A stretch of DNA of 64,000 nucleotides from assembly GCF_900128975.1 (NCBI RefSeq), contig NZ_FQVC01000008.1, positions 76,972 through 140,971 of the forward strand, read 5' to 3'. Shown in pieces: positions 53,673 to 62,953 of the stretch. The first letter of the stretch is position 1. Every line of letters starts with the position of its first letter. Under the pieces are notes generated by a model. That model ran no database searches, was not told the origin of the DNA, and saw nothing but the letters and a program-made list of their open reading frames with translations. Origin of the DNA: Devosia limi DSM 17137. Lineage in GTDB: Bacteria; Pseudomonadota; Alphaproteobacteria; Rhizobiales; Devosiaceae. The position numbers and the translations under genes were made by a program.

Positions 53673-54422
53673 TTATTGACTTGCGGCGCTTCGAGCGATT
53701 TCGCCAATTTCGCGCCAGAACGCCAGATCGTGGGGGCGACCCTCCGGGCGCCATTCCGGATGCCACTGAACGGCCAGGATCGGCGGAGTTCCCGCAGCCG
53801 AGGAAACGGCTTCCACCACGCCATCTTCAGCCCGGGCATTGACCACCAGGCCGCGCCCCAATTGCCCGATTGCCTGATAGTGCACGCTGTTGATGGCAAT
53901 GGACTTTGCCCCGGTGATTTCAGCCAGCGGCGTGCCGGGCTCCAGCGCGACCCGGTGCCCATAACCGAACATGTCATCGATCGAAACGCCATCCGGCGCA
54001 TGGTGAGGCAGGGCCGGCTCCGGTCCGTCGCGCTGGTCGACCAGCGTGCCACCCAGCGCAACATTGATCTCCTGCAGCCCGCGGCAAATGCCGAACACCG
54101 GCTTGCCCGCTGCTATCGCTGCCTTTATCAGCGCATCCGACATCGCGTCGCGGTTCCAATCAAACGGCGCCCGCCCACTGGCGGCGCCATAGCGCGCCGG
54201 CTCGATATTGGAATTGCTCCCGGTCAGCAGGACCGCGTCGAGTCGCGCGATGATCGCATCGGCATCCCCAACATTCTCGATGCTCGGGCAGATCAGCGGC
54301 ACCGCATCGGCATAGCGCGCCACGGCATCCACGTAACGGGTTTTGACGATATAGGCGTCCTCGCCCTCAACGGTGCGATTGCAGGAAATAACCCCGATAA
54401 CGGGCTTGCTGGTGCTGGGCAT
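53673..54422 (-). CDS. puuD: Gamma-glutamyl-GABA hydrolase (PuuD-type)
   Basis: A 249-residue class I glutamine amidotransferase-like hydrolase. The nucleophile is Cys113 in FGICRGLQEIN (Cys114 in E. coli PuuD), with the His and Glu in VQWHPEW. Family start PVIGVISCNRTVEGEDAYIV and YVDAVARYADAVPL are present. It would release GABA from gamma-Glu-GABA. No puuA-, puuB- or puuC-type genes are in the window; PatD gives a second route to GABA. Likely first gene of the pot-patD unit. Confidence 0.88.
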   Translation of the reverse strand: MPSTSKPVIGVISCNRTVEGEDAYIVKTRYVDAVARYADAVPLICPSIENVGDADAIIARLDAVLLTGSNSNIEPARYGAASGRAPFDWNRDAMSDALIKAAIAAGKPVFGICRGLQEINVALGGTLVDQRDGPEPALPHHAPDGVSIDDMFGYGHRVALEPGTPLAEITGAKSIAINSVHYQAIGQLGRGLVVNARAEDGVVEAVSSAAGTPPILAVQWHPEWRPEGRPHDLAFWREIGEIARSAASQ

Positions 54423-54578
54423 GATAAGTGCGGTACCTGGAGGAAACTCCCCTGAGAGTCGTTTTGCCGTCGGCATTCGTCAACCCGCACAATCGCCAAA
54501 ACCCCTCTGGACAACCATCCCGACCAGCGCAAACTCACGCCCACTCGCGTAAGCGCGTGGGAATCCCGCCCCCCACCG

Positions 54579-54605
54579 GGTCATCCCGGCGCAGGCCGGG
54601 ATCCA
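54579..54605. repeat. REP-like palindrome
   Basis: ATCCCGGC-GCAG-GCCGGGAT with flanking GGTC and CCA, a close relative of the arms at 8100-8175. It lies in the gap between the lysR gene and puuD. CCACTCGCGT/AAGCGCGTGG just to its left is a second, imperfect palindrome. Confidence 0.7.
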
Positions 54606-54698
54606 TGCTGAACACCCTCAACGCCGTCCAGCTCACGGGTAGCCCACCGGAAACCAGCAGCTGCCAGCACCAGCCAGCAATCGCCAGCAAAACCGGCC

Positions 54699-55598
54699 CT
54701 AATCCAGCGGTAAATTGTCCTCCAGCCAGCGTTCAAAGCGCGCCAAAACCGGATCGCCCTCCCGCTGTGGCGCCGCCAAAAGATAATATCCCCCCAACCG
54801 CACGGTGCTGGTCAGGATTTCCACCAGCCGCCCATTGTCGATCTCGGCACCCGCCGTCAGCCGCGTCACCAGAGCCACCCCCTGACCGGCCAGAGCCGCG
54901 TCAAAGCCCAGATTGGCGTCCCACAGCCGGGGCCCGCGCAACTCCGTCGTGAGCTTGACCCCCATAGCCTCGAACCAATCGGTCCATTGCTGGCGGCTTT
55001 CCTCGTGGATCAGCGGCGCTTCGGCCAGCGCCGCAGGGGTCTCCGGCACCCCATGCCGCTCGATCCAGGCCGGGCTCGCCACCGGAAACATCCGTGGCAT
55101 GATGAGCCGCTCGGCCCCTGGCGGAAGCTGGTCGAAACTGCCGAAACCGATCATCAGATCGGCCTCCCGCGCTGCGAAATCGGGCAGTCGGTCGATCGCC
55201 CGCAGGCTGATATCGACCGCTCCCATCGCCGCCTCGATCTCCGACAATCTGGGTGTCATCCAACGCGTTGCGAGCCCCGGCATGCACCAGATCCGCAGCG
55301 ACGACCGCGTCGGTCCCGGCCGCAGCTCCGCCGTCGTATTGGCAATGATCCGAAACGCCCGGCTCACCGCCGCAAACAGTGTCTCGCCCTGCGGTGTCAG
55401 CACCACCCCGCGCGGCGTCGTCGTCACCAGCTTCTGCCCCAGCCAGTGCTCGAGATTGCGCACATGGCGGCTGACCACCGTGTGGCTCACCCCGATATCC
55501 TCGGCCGCCTTGCGCATGCTGCCCATCCGCGCCACCGCCTCAAAGGCCCGCAGCATGATCAACGGCGGCATCCCCATTTTCATCCCATCACCACTCAT
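54699..55598 (-). CDS. LysR-family regulator (GcvA-like)
   Basis: A 299-residue regulator: winged helix at about 11-70 (LIMLRAFEAVARMGSMRKAA, then GVSHTVVSRHVRNLEHWLGQ) and an effector domain ending WLEDNLPLD, typical of the GcvA/AmpR subgroup. It diverges from gabT with 106 bp between starts and is the probable regulator of gabTD. Several ATG codons lie in its first ten residues, so the exact start is uncertain. Confidence 0.87.
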   Translation of the reverse strand: MSGDGMKMGMPPLIMLRAFEAVARMGSMRKAAEDIGVSHTVVSRHVRNLEHWLGQKLVTTTPRGVVLTPQGETLFAAVSRAFRIIANTTAELRPGPTRSSLRIWCMPGLATRWMTPRLSEIEAAMGAVDISLRAIDRLPDFAAREADLMIGFGSFDQLPPGAERLIMPRMFPVASPAWIERHGVPETPAALAEAPLIHEESRQQWTDWFEAMGVKLTTELRGPRLWDANLGFDAALAGQGVALVTRLTAGAEIDNGRLVEILTSTVRLGGYYLLAAPQREGDPVLARFERWLEDNLPLD

Positions 55599-55704
55599 GG
55601 GTGGAAGCTTTAGTGCACCACTGTGACCAAATCAATCTGCTACGGGGTGGGGCAGTGGACCGCCTATCGTTCAGGCAACAAATTCCGTCTTCAGAGTGCG
55701 CTCA

Positions 55705-56982
55705 ATGACCCAGAATGCCGACCTCCGCGCCCGCCATGTCGCCGCTATTCCGCGCGGCCTCGCCAGTGCTTTTCCCGTTTATGCCCGCCATGCCGAGAAC
55801 GCGGAAATCTGGGATGCCGACGGCAAGCGCTATATCGATTTTGCCGGCGGCATCGCCGTCCTCAATACCGGTCACCGTCACCCCAAGGTGATGGCGGCGG
55901 TGCGCGATCAGCTTGATCATTTCACCCATACCGCCTTCCAGATTCTGCCCTATGAGCCCTATGTGGCGTTGTGCGAGCGGCTCAATGGGCTGGCTCCCTT
56001 CACCGCTCCCGCCAAGTCGGTGCTATTCTCGACTGGCGCAGAAGCAGTTGAAAACGCGATCAAAATTGCCCGGGCTCATACCGGCCGCCCCGGCGTGATT
56101 GCCTTTAGCGGCGGCTTCCATGGCCGCACCACGCTGACCATGGCGCTGACCGGCAAGGTCGTGCCCTACAAGGTCAAGTTCGGTGTCGCGCCGCCGGCGA
56201 TTTACCATCTGCCATTCCCCGCCGAGACCCATGGGGTCACCGTCGCTGATACGCTCAAGGCGCTCGAAACTCTGTTCCGCGCCGACATATCCCCGTCCGA
56301 CGTGGCGGCGATCATTATTGAACCAGTGCAGGGCGAGGGCGGTTTCCTGCCCGCACCCACAGAATTGCTCCAGGCCCTGCGCATGACCTGCGATACCCAT
56401 GGGATTGTCCTGATTGCAGACGAAGTGCAGACCGGCTTCGCCCGCACCGGCAAGATGTTCGGCATCGAGCATTCCGGTGTCGAGCCCGATCTGGTCACGG
56501 TCGCCAAGTCGCTGGCCGGTGGTTTCCCGCTCTCAGGCGTTATCGGCCGGGCAGGGATCATGGACGCAGCCGAGCCAGGCGGTTTGGGCGGCACCTATGC
56601 CGGCAGCCCCATGGCCTGCGCTGCGGCACTAGCCGTCCTCGACGTGATCGACGAGGAAGACCTGCTCAATCGCGCCAATGCCATCGGAGAAACCATCCGT
56701 AAGTCATTGGAAAATATGGCATTGCGCAGTGACTGCCTCGCTATCACCGCCATCCGCGGCCCCGGCGCGATGATCGCCTTCGACATCGTGACGCCCGAAG
56801 GCGAACCGGATGCCGCCGCCACCAGGCGGGTCATCCAGACCGCACTGGAGGATGGGCTGGTGCTGTTGTCTTGCGGTATCCATGGCAATACCATCCGCGT
56901 TCTCAACCCGCTGACCATCGCCGATACAGTCCTGCTCGAGGGGCTGGAGAAACTCGGTCTTGCTCTCGCTGCCGCCAAGTAA
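55705..56982 (+). CDS. gabT: 4-aminobutyrate aminotransferase
   Basis: A 425-residue PLP-dependent class III aminotransferase that turns GABA and 2-oxoglutarate into succinate semialdehyde and glutamate. Lys268 (VTVAKSLAGG) is the PLP lysine, at the same number as in E. coli GabT. VLIADEVQTGFARTGKMFGI, STGAEAVENAIKIAR and GGTYAGSPMACAAALAVLDV are present. ATG 55705 is chosen over GTG 55696. gabD follows after 14 bp. Confidence 0.93.
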   Translation: MTQNADLRARHVAAIPRGLASAFPVYARHAENAEIWDADGKRYIDFAGGIAVLNTGHRHPKVMAAVRDQLDHFTHTAFQILPYEPYVALCERLNGLAPFTAPAKSVLFSTGAEAVENAIKIARAHTGRPGVIAFSGGFHGRTTLTMALTGKVVPYKVKFGVAPPAIYHLPFPAETHGVTVADTLKALETLFRADISPSDVAAIIIEPVQGEGGFLPAPTELLQALRMTCDTHGIVLIADEVQTGFARTGKMFGIEHSGVEPDLVTVAKSLAGGFPLSGVIGRAGIMDAAEPGGLGGTYAGSPMACAAALAVLDVIDEEDLLNRANAIGETIRKSLENMALRSDCLAITAIRGPGAMIAFDIVTPEGEPDAAATRRVIQTALEDGLVLLSCGIHGNTIRVLNPLTIADTVLLEGLEKLGLALAAAK

Positions 56983-56996
56983 GTACAGGAGCCTTC

Positions 56997-58445
56997 ATGC
57001 GTAGCCTCACTGATCCGACCCTCCTGCGGTCGCAGAGTTACATCAACGGCCAGTTCACCGGTGAGGCCAGCATGGCGGTCACCAATCCCGCCACCGGCGA
57101 GGTCATCGGACTTGTCCCCCATCTGGGTGCTGCCGAGGCGACTGCAGCCGTCGAAGCCGCCGCCGCCGCCTTCCACCCCTGGGCCGCCCGCACGGCCAAG
57201 GACCGCGGCGCCATCCTGCGCAAGTGGTTCGAGCTGATCGTGGCCAATCGCAGCGACCTTGCCACGATCCTCACCAGCGAGCAGGGCAAGCCCTTTGCCG
57301 AGGCGCTGGGCGAGATCGATTATGCCGCCTCCTATGTCGAGTTCTACGCCGAGGAAGCCAAGCGCATCGCCGGTGAATTGTTGCCCTCGCACCGGACCGA
57401 TGCCCGCATCATGGTGTCGCGCCAGCCCATAGGCGTGGTTGCAGCTATCACCCCCTGGAACTTTCCCGCCGCGATGATCACCCGCAAGGTCGCGCCGGCC
57501 CTGGCGGCAGGTTGTACCGTGGTCCTGAAGCCGGCTCCGGAAACCCCGCTCACCGCCCTGGCTTTGGCTCAATTGGCCCAGCATGCTGGATTTCCTGCCG
57601 GTACGCTCAATGTCATCACCGGCGATGCCATCGCAATAGGTGGTGTGTTGACCAGCCATCCCAAGGTACGGCTTGTGGGTTTCACCGGCTCGACCGAAGT
57701 CGGCAAGATCTTGATGCGGCAAGCTGCTGGCACGGTCAAGAAAGTGGCGCTCGAACTGGGCGGCAATGCGCCCTTCATTGTCTTTGACGACGCCGATATC
57801 GATGCGGCCGTGGAGGGCGCCATGCTCTCCAAATTCCGCAATATGGGCCAGACCTGCGTCTGCACCAACCGCATCTATGTGCAGGACAAGGTGCATGACG
57901 CCTTTGTCGCCAAATTGGTGGAACGGGTCCGCGCCTTGAAGGTTGGCGACGGTTTTACCGAAGGCGTCGTGCAGGGGCCGCTGATCACCGAGGACGCCGT
58001 CACCAAGGTCGAGACCCACATAGCCGACGCTGTCGCCAAGGGCGCTTCGATTGCGCTGGGCGGAAAACGGCATGCGCTGGGTGGCACCTTCTTTGAGCCT
58101 ACAGTGCTGACCGGGGTCACCGCGTCATCGCAGCTGGCGCAGGAAGAAACCTTCGGGCCTCTCGCTCCGGTCTTCCGCTTTTCGAACGAAGACGACGTCA
58201 TCGCCGCCGCCAATGCCACCGAAACCGGCCTTGCCGCCTATTTCTACTCCCAAAACGCCGCCCGCCTGTTCCGGGTCATGGAGCGCCTGGAATACGGCAT
58301 GGTCGGCGTCAATACCGGCCTGATCTCCACCGAACTCGCCCCCTTCGGCGGCGTCAAGGAAAGCGGGAATTCCCGCGAGGGCTCATCCCATGGCATCCTG
58401 GAATTCACCGAACTCAAATATGCCTGCATCGGCGGACTGGGCTAG
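56997..58445 (+). CDS. gabD: Succinate-semialdehyde dehydrogenase (NADP-dependent)
   Basis: A 482-residue aldehyde dehydrogenase. Glu253 (LELGGNAPF) and Cys287 (GQTCVCTN) are the catalytic pair, one less than the E. coli GabD numbers. AITPWNFPAAMITRKVAPAL and the C-terminal PFGGVKESGNSREGSSHG are family hallmarks. CAGGAG lies 5-10 bases before the ATG. With gabT it forms a two-gene operon that sends GABA carbon to succinate. Confidence 0.94.
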   Translation: MRSLTDPTLLRSQSYINGQFTGEASMAVTNPATGEVIGLVPHLGAAEATAAVEAAAAAFHPWAARTAKDRGAILRKWFELIVANRSDLATILTSEQGKPFAEALGEIDYAASYVEFYAEEAKRIAGELLPSHRTDARIMVSRQPIGVVAAITPWNFPAAMITRKVAPALAAGCTVVLKPAPETPLTALALAQLAQHAGFPAGTLNVITGDAIAIGGVLTSHPKVRLVGFTGSTEVGKILMRQAAGTVKKVALELGGNAPFIVFDDADIDAAVEGAMLSKFRNMGQTCVCTNRIYVQDKVHDAFVAKLVERVRALKVGDGFTEGVVQGPLITEDAVTKVETHIADAVAKGASIALGGKRHALGGTFFEPTVLTGVTASSQLAQEETFGPLAPVFRFSNEDDVIAAANATETGLAAYFYSQNAARLFRVMERLEYGMVGVNTGLISTELAPFGGVKESGNSREGSSHGILEFTELKYACIGGLG

Positions 58446-58504
58446 TTAGTCAGGAGCCGACGCCGCCAGACGCAGCGTCGGCTCCATTGATCGGTGCGCT
58501 CGGA

Positions 58505-60955
58505 CTAGAGCGCATCTTGTGGAGTGCGATTGATCGCAGCCGCGCGATACGATCGCACATAGGCGCGCACCTTGGATTCCATCCAGTTGTAGATTCGCGC
58601 GAAGACGATGCCGAATGCGATTGCCGCAAACAGGGCAATCCACGGCTTGGGGCCGTGAAATATCCGGGTGATCAGCGAATTGACCTGGAAATGGCTGAGA
58701 TACATGAACATCGACGCGCCAGCGATCTCACCGACGATCGCCTTGACCGGCGCAGGAACCGAAATTTCGGGCACGAACAGCACCAGGGCCGTACCGCCCA
58801 GGATGTAGGCGCTGGCCGAACTCATGCCGTGATGCATGAACACCGCAACGGCAATGATCGCCATGGCAATGAGGCGGTCCTGCATGTCACGCGCGCTTGC
58901 CATCAGCATGCCGGCGCCTATCGTCCACAGATACCAGATCGGCGTGCGATGGTAGAGATAGTTGGTGTCCCAGACCTGATCAACCATCCAGCTGACCACC
59001 ATCGCCACAACGATGAGCGCGGTGCAGGTCATCATCGGTCGCGCTCGCAAAACGTCCCGAATTTTGGGGATCGCTAGCAGTGCGGCAATGACCAGCAGCA
59101 GCTGCATGTAGATCTCGGCGAAATAGTAATAGGCGATATGGTACTGGCTTGGGTCGAACCAGTTGGATATCAGCAGCGGTGGCATCAGTTCGAAGGTCCT
59201 GGCCAGCAGCTGCATAGCGAAAATGACCATCACTGTCGGGATGGCAACGCGCAGAACGGTCCCGAAAATCGTATTGACCTTGCCGGTTCGGCTGATTTCG
59301 GGCCACTGGAAACGCATGACGCTGTAGCCGGCCAGCATGAACAGGAAATAGGCCGCACCCCAGGTGCTGCTGTAAACAAATGTATCAAGGTGCAGCGCGA
59401 CGATGCAGATCATGAAGAATGCGCGCGTCAATGTGGCGGACTCCAACAAGCGCCACGACGATCCGCCATCGACCGCCCTGATCTTTTCCAGTTGCGCGAC
59501 GGTCAGCCCCTCCCACCCGCTGGGAAGCGGGCCAAAGCGATCCTCAAATCCTAGCGAAAACTGGATGTAGCTGAGCGAGTCCCCGCCCATGGTCTCGAAG
59601 CTGTCGTCCGGGCCGATGTCTTCTCCGGGAAAGAATTTCTGGAAGAATGACAGCACATCGTCTGCTCCCGATTCAGGAACTGGATCGACAATGCCAGCCG
59701 CCGCGGCGGCATCACGCTGCTGGGCGAATGCCTCGGTGAGCAGGCGACGCAATGGCTTGCCGGTGGCAGTGCGTGGAATTGTCGCCATGACCTGAACGTG
59801 CAGGGCATCGCCCGCGTTCACCCCAAGCTCGCTCAGGGCTTCAACTGAAGCGTCACGGAGCCGGTTCTCGGAGAGATCTGCCGACTCGGCCGCAACGAGA
59901 ACGCCTTCTCCGCGCAGCGCATCTGGCACCTTGGCCACGACGATCCTGCCGCCGAGCCCCAGAAGCCCGCCAATCCGCGCCTCGAGCATGTCGGGATTGA
60001 TCTTGATGCCACCGCTATTGATGAGGTCGTCCGCTCGGCCATCGTAATACAGGTAGCCGTCACTGATGTGGCCGAGGTCGCTGGTTTCCAGCCAGCCATC
60101 CGGGCTGGCCAGGTCCACGAGCTGATCGGCATCGACGCGCCAGCGCGCGACATGGGGGCCGCGAATTTGGATCCGCCCTTTTGGGGATATCTCGATCTCG
60201 GTCTTGCCGACGGCGCGGCCGACCGATTCCAGAAGGTCATCCGGGACGTCCGAGATCTGCAGGAAGGTGCTGCGGGACGCCTCGGTGAGGCCATAGTGCT
60301 GAACAATCCGGGCATTGGGAAAAAGCGCGCGCACCGCACTTTTCTCAGCGGCCGACATGTACTGCGAACCGATCTCCAGCCAGCGCAGGTTCTTGCCGGC
60401 ATCGGCAAGCACGGTCGGCGTCTGCAGCACAATTCGCAGAAGCGTCGGCACCGCAGACAGGGCGTTGACCTCCCCTGACTTGAGCATTCGGGCCAGCTCA
60501 TGCGGATCGAAGCCGCGGGGCGGCACATAGCATTGGCCGCCTGCCGCACTGACAGCACGGACGCGGCCGATGCCGAAACTGTAGGTGACAGGCACGCCGA
60601 CATATTCGCGGACCTCGGAGGTCAGACCCATCTGGTCGATAATCCGCTCTGCCGCATCGGCGAGATTGGAATATGTGAGGACGATACCCTTTGGCATGCC
60701 CTCGGTGCCGGAGGTGTAAGTGACCTGAGCGGGGCGGTCCTCGTGGATCAGGGGGTGGTTCGCAGTGAACCAGCCGCTGCCTTCATCGGGGACAATACAG
60801 TTCTCGATGGTTATGCCGGTCAAGGCCGCGGCGAACGCCTCGTCCGGAACGTTGACCAGTGGCTCTCGCGCCGCGTTGAGCGCAAATACATGCTCGATGT
60901 AGGAAAGTGAGTTCCGCGTAACGAGCGCGGTGGCCGTCAACTTGGCATGTGTCAC
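58505..60955 (-). CDS. Adenylation-carrier-acyltransferase fusion protein
   Basis: An 816-residue protein with three parts. Residues 1-410 are an AMP-forming acyl/aminoacyl ligase: P-loop TSGTEGMPKG (81-90), YGLTEAS (221-227), TSDLG (291-295), GRADDLINSGGIKINP (306-321) and the C-terminal catalytic Lys400 (TATGK). Residues 430-495 are a carrier domain with phosphopantetheine Ser460 in GGDSLSYIQFS. Residues 507-800 are an acyltransferase-3 membrane domain with about ten helices and a His522 (IVALHLDTF) in helix 1. The N-terminal part before the P-loop is about 70 residues shorter than usual. Start is GTG with AAGAG upstream. Activated acyl or aminoacyl groups would pass from carrier to the membrane domain and onto an exported acceptor; substrate and acceptor are unknown. 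Confidence 0.85.
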   Translation of the reverse strand: MTHAKLTATALVTRNSLSYIEHVFALNAAREPLVNVPDEAFAAALTGITIENCIVPDEGSGWFTANHPLIHEDRPAQVTYTSGTEGMPKGIVLTYSNLADAAERIIDQMGLTSEVREYVGVPVTYSFGIGRVRAVSAAGGQCYVPPRGFDPHELARMLKSGEVNALSAVPTLLRIVLQTPTVLADAGKNLRWLEIGSQYMSAAEKSAVRALFPNARIVQHYGLTEASRSTFLQISDVPDDLLESVGRAVGKTEIEISPKGRIQIRGPHVARWRVDADQLVDLASPDGWLETSDLGHISDGYLYYDGRADDLINSGGIKINPDMLEARIGGLLGLGGRIVVAKVPDALRGEGVLVAAESADLSENRLRDASVEALSELGVNAGDALHVQVMATIPRTATGKPLRRLLTEAFAQQRDAAAAAGIVDPVPESGADDVLSFFQKFFPGEDIGPDDSFETMGGDSLSYIQFSLGFEDRFGPLPSGWEGLTVAQLEKIRAVDGGSSWRLLESATLTRAFFMICIVALHLDTFVYSSTWGAAYFLFMLAGYSVMRFQWPEISRTGKVNTIFGTVLRVAIPTVMVIFAMQLLARTFELMPPLLISNWFDPSQYHIAYYYFAEIYMQLLLVIAALLAIPKIRDVLRARPMMTCTALIVVAMVVSWMVDQVWDTNYLYHRTPIWYLWTIGAGMLMASARDMQDRLIAMAIIAVAVFMHHGMSSASAYILGGTALVLFVPEISVPAPVKAIVGEIAGASMFMYLSHFQVNSLITRIFHGPKPWIALFAAIAFGIVFARIYNWMESKVRAYVRSYRAAAINRTPQDAL

Positions 60956-61439
60956 TTTTTATCACTCTTTACTGACAGCCCGAAGGCTAAGTCAAATCAG
61001 CGTAGCACCAGACGCGCCGCCCATCCAAGACGTCGACTAAGAAATCACAGTTGATTGTTAATTGGCGCGGGCCGGCAAGCAAAGCCGGAGAATTGCCGGG
61101 CAATAAATGATGCCGTTCCGCGCCCCGCGCATCTCTGGTGATCGGGCCGGAAACTGCGGTTCCATCCTTTGAGCTTAATCGAATTTTTCGCGTGGGGCAG
61201 GCTGGTACTGGTCGGCGTACCGGGCCTCGCATAACGGGTGTGGAATTTCGCGTGCCCCGGAAATCCGGCGGCACCTGCTATTGGTGATCCTGCCTCCGGT
61301 CTGGACGCCGGGCTGCCGCGCCGGGCCGGTGCCAATCCCGGCCCAGGTGAGAACGCCGTGCGTATGGACCACAAGACAAAGCGTCCGCCTCAGGTCGAAG
61401 CGGACGCTTTCGCTGTGACGCATGGGCTGGCGGTCGCCG
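60956..61439. other. Gap without a supported gene
   Basis: Apart from a terminator at its right end, the 484 bp contain only short frames without start signals. The left end must hold the promoter of the fusion gene. I see no RNA motif. Confidence 0.4.
61378..61410 (-). terminator. Terminator of the uxaA-like operon
   Basis: An 11-bp perfect stem (AAAGCGTCCGC/GCGGACGCTTT) with an 11-base loop lies 30 bp past the last stop codon. On the minus strand it is followed by GTCTTGTGG, a weak T-tail. Confidence 0.7.
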
Positions 61440-62639
61440 TCAGCTGGGCAGGCAGGCCGGACCGGCGGGTTCAAAGGACTTGTAGGTCAGGATGAATTCG
61501 CGGTGCCCCAGCGCCTCGGACTTGGTCTGGGCCCCGGCGGCGACGGACTGGATCAACTCGAAAATCTCGGCCCCGACCTCATCGAGGCTGGCAGCGCCTT
61601 CCAGAATGCGGCCGGCATCGACGTCCATGTCGTCTTCCATCCGCCGATAGGTGTCTGGATTGGCGCAGACCTTGATGACCGGGGCAATCGCGGAGCCGAC
61701 CACCGAACCACGGCCGGTGACGAACAGCGTCATATGGCTGCCCGAGGCGATCAGCTCGACGATTTCGGCGGTGTCGGAGATATTGGGGAAGCCGTAGCGG
61801 ACCTCGCCATCAGGAACCACGTCCATCAGATAGAGCCCGCCACGCGGCGGCACGGTGCCCGGCTTGACGATGCCCGAGATGGGCGATGAGCCCGACTTGG
61901 CATAGGCGCCCATCGATTTCTCCTCGATGGTGGACAGACCGCCATCGGCATTGCCGGGAGCAAAGCTGCCATAGCCCAGGGTGGCGTAATAGGTCGCGGC
62001 CTTGGCCACCGATGCGCGCAGCTCGTCGCCCAGCTCCGGCGTGACGGCGCGGCTGGCCATGATCTCTTCGCAACCGATCAGTTCGCCGGTTTCCTCGAAG
62101 ATGCAGGTAGCGCCGGCCGATACCAAGGTGTCGAAGGCGCGGCCAACAGCCGGATTGCCGGTGAGGCCGCTGGTGCCATCGGAGCCGCCGCAGACAGTGC
62201 CGATGATCAATTCTTCCACGGCCATCGGCACCGTGGGCGCATCACGCAGCGCCGCGAGCTGTTCCTGAACCCAGGCCTGGCCGGCCTTGATGGTCTTGAG
62301 CGAGCCGCCGTCATTTTGAATGGTGAGCGTGTGTACGGGCCGGCCGCTCTTTTCGACGATATCGGCGAGCGAGAACTTGTTGAAGCTCTCGCAGCCGAGC
62401 GACAGCAGCAGCACCGCCCCGATATTGGGGTGGGTGCAGAGCTTTTCCATCATCTGCTGCGCATAGGCATTCGGGTAGCAGCCCGGAAAGCCGATCAGAT
62501 GCACGTCGCCATCGCGGGCCGATGCTACGATTTCGCGGCTGACATGGTGGGCGCATTCGACCAGATAGGCGACGGCCACCACATTGCGGATGCCCTTGCG
62601 TCCGTCCGCGCGCGGATATCCGCGCATTGGTGAGCTCAT
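61440..62639 (-). CDS. UxaA-family dehydratase/lyase, large subunit
   Basis: A 399-residue protein of the altronate/galactarate dehydratase family (C-terminal part). Features include GRKGIRNVVAVAYLVECAHH, GFPGCYPN, LLLSLGCE, VCGGSDGTSGLTGNPAVG and PVIKVCANP, with conserved cysteines of the metal site. The separate small subunit gene upstream (ATGA overlap) gives a split form, as in sulfolactate lyase SuyAB or split UxaA homologues. Sugar-acid dehydration or sulfolactate cleavage are both possible; the RraA and TRAP genes favour a sugar-acid or hydroxy-acid pathway. Confidence 0.83.
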   Translation of the reverse strand: MSSPMRGYPRADGRKGIRNVVAVAYLVECAHHVSREIVASARDGDVHLIGFPGCYPNAYAQQMMEKLCTHPNIGAVLLLSLGCESFNKFSLADIVEKSGRPVHTLTIQNDGGSLKTIKAGQAWVQEQLAALRDAPTVPMAVEELIIGTVCGGSDGTSGLTGNPAVGRAFDTLVSAGATCIFEETGELIGCEEIMASRAVTPELGDELRASVAKAATYYATLGYGSFAPGNADGGLSTIEEKSMGAYAKSGSSPISGIVKPGTVPPRGGLYLMDVVPDGEVRYGFPNISDTAEIVELIASGSHMTLFVTGRGSVVGSAIAPVIKVCANPDTYRRMEDDMDVDAGRILEGAASLDEVGAEIFELIQSVAAGAQTKSEALGHREFILTYKSFEPAGPACLPS

Positions 62640-62944
62640 GGCTTGGCCTCCGTGGTGGGTTTGGCGATCACATGGGTGGCCGTGTAGTCGCTCTTGATAT
62701 TGTGGATATGCACCGAATCCCCGATGGCGATGGCCTGGGTGGCCGAGCCGATCGGGGCACCGTATTTGAGGATTTTCTCGCCGGTGCGGATCGCCTGCCG
62801 GGCGATCTTGTGGCCGCGGTCGAGCCGGGCGGCGAGCGTCACCGGATGATCCCCGACGACAACGGCTTCGCCGGCCGGGATCGGTTCGCGGGCAACCAGA
62901 ATATTGTCCTGGGGCGAGAGCAGCAGCAGACGGGGGTCGGTCAT
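62636..62944 (-). CDS. UxaA-family dehydratase/lyase, small (SAF-domain) subunit
   Basis: A 102-residue SAF-fold protein: LLLSPQDNILVAREPIPAGE at the start, LDRGHKIARQAIRTGEKILK YGAPIG in the middle and VHIHNI near the end. This matches the N-terminal domain of altronate dehydratase or SuyA. It overlaps the large subunit start by 4 bp and lies 9 bp after the RraA-type gene. Confidence 0.85.
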   Translation of the reverse strand: MTDPRLLLLSPQDNILVAREPIPAGEAVVVGDHPVTLAARLDRGHKIARQAIRTGEKILKYGAPIGSATQAIAIGDSVHIHNIKSDYTATHVIAKPTTEAKP

Positions 62945-62953
62945 GCCAGCTCC

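Noticed and set aside
56595..58073. A 492-codon minus-strand frame across gabT and gabD
   Set aside because: It covers parts of two catalytic-residue-complete enzymes in the antisense direction.
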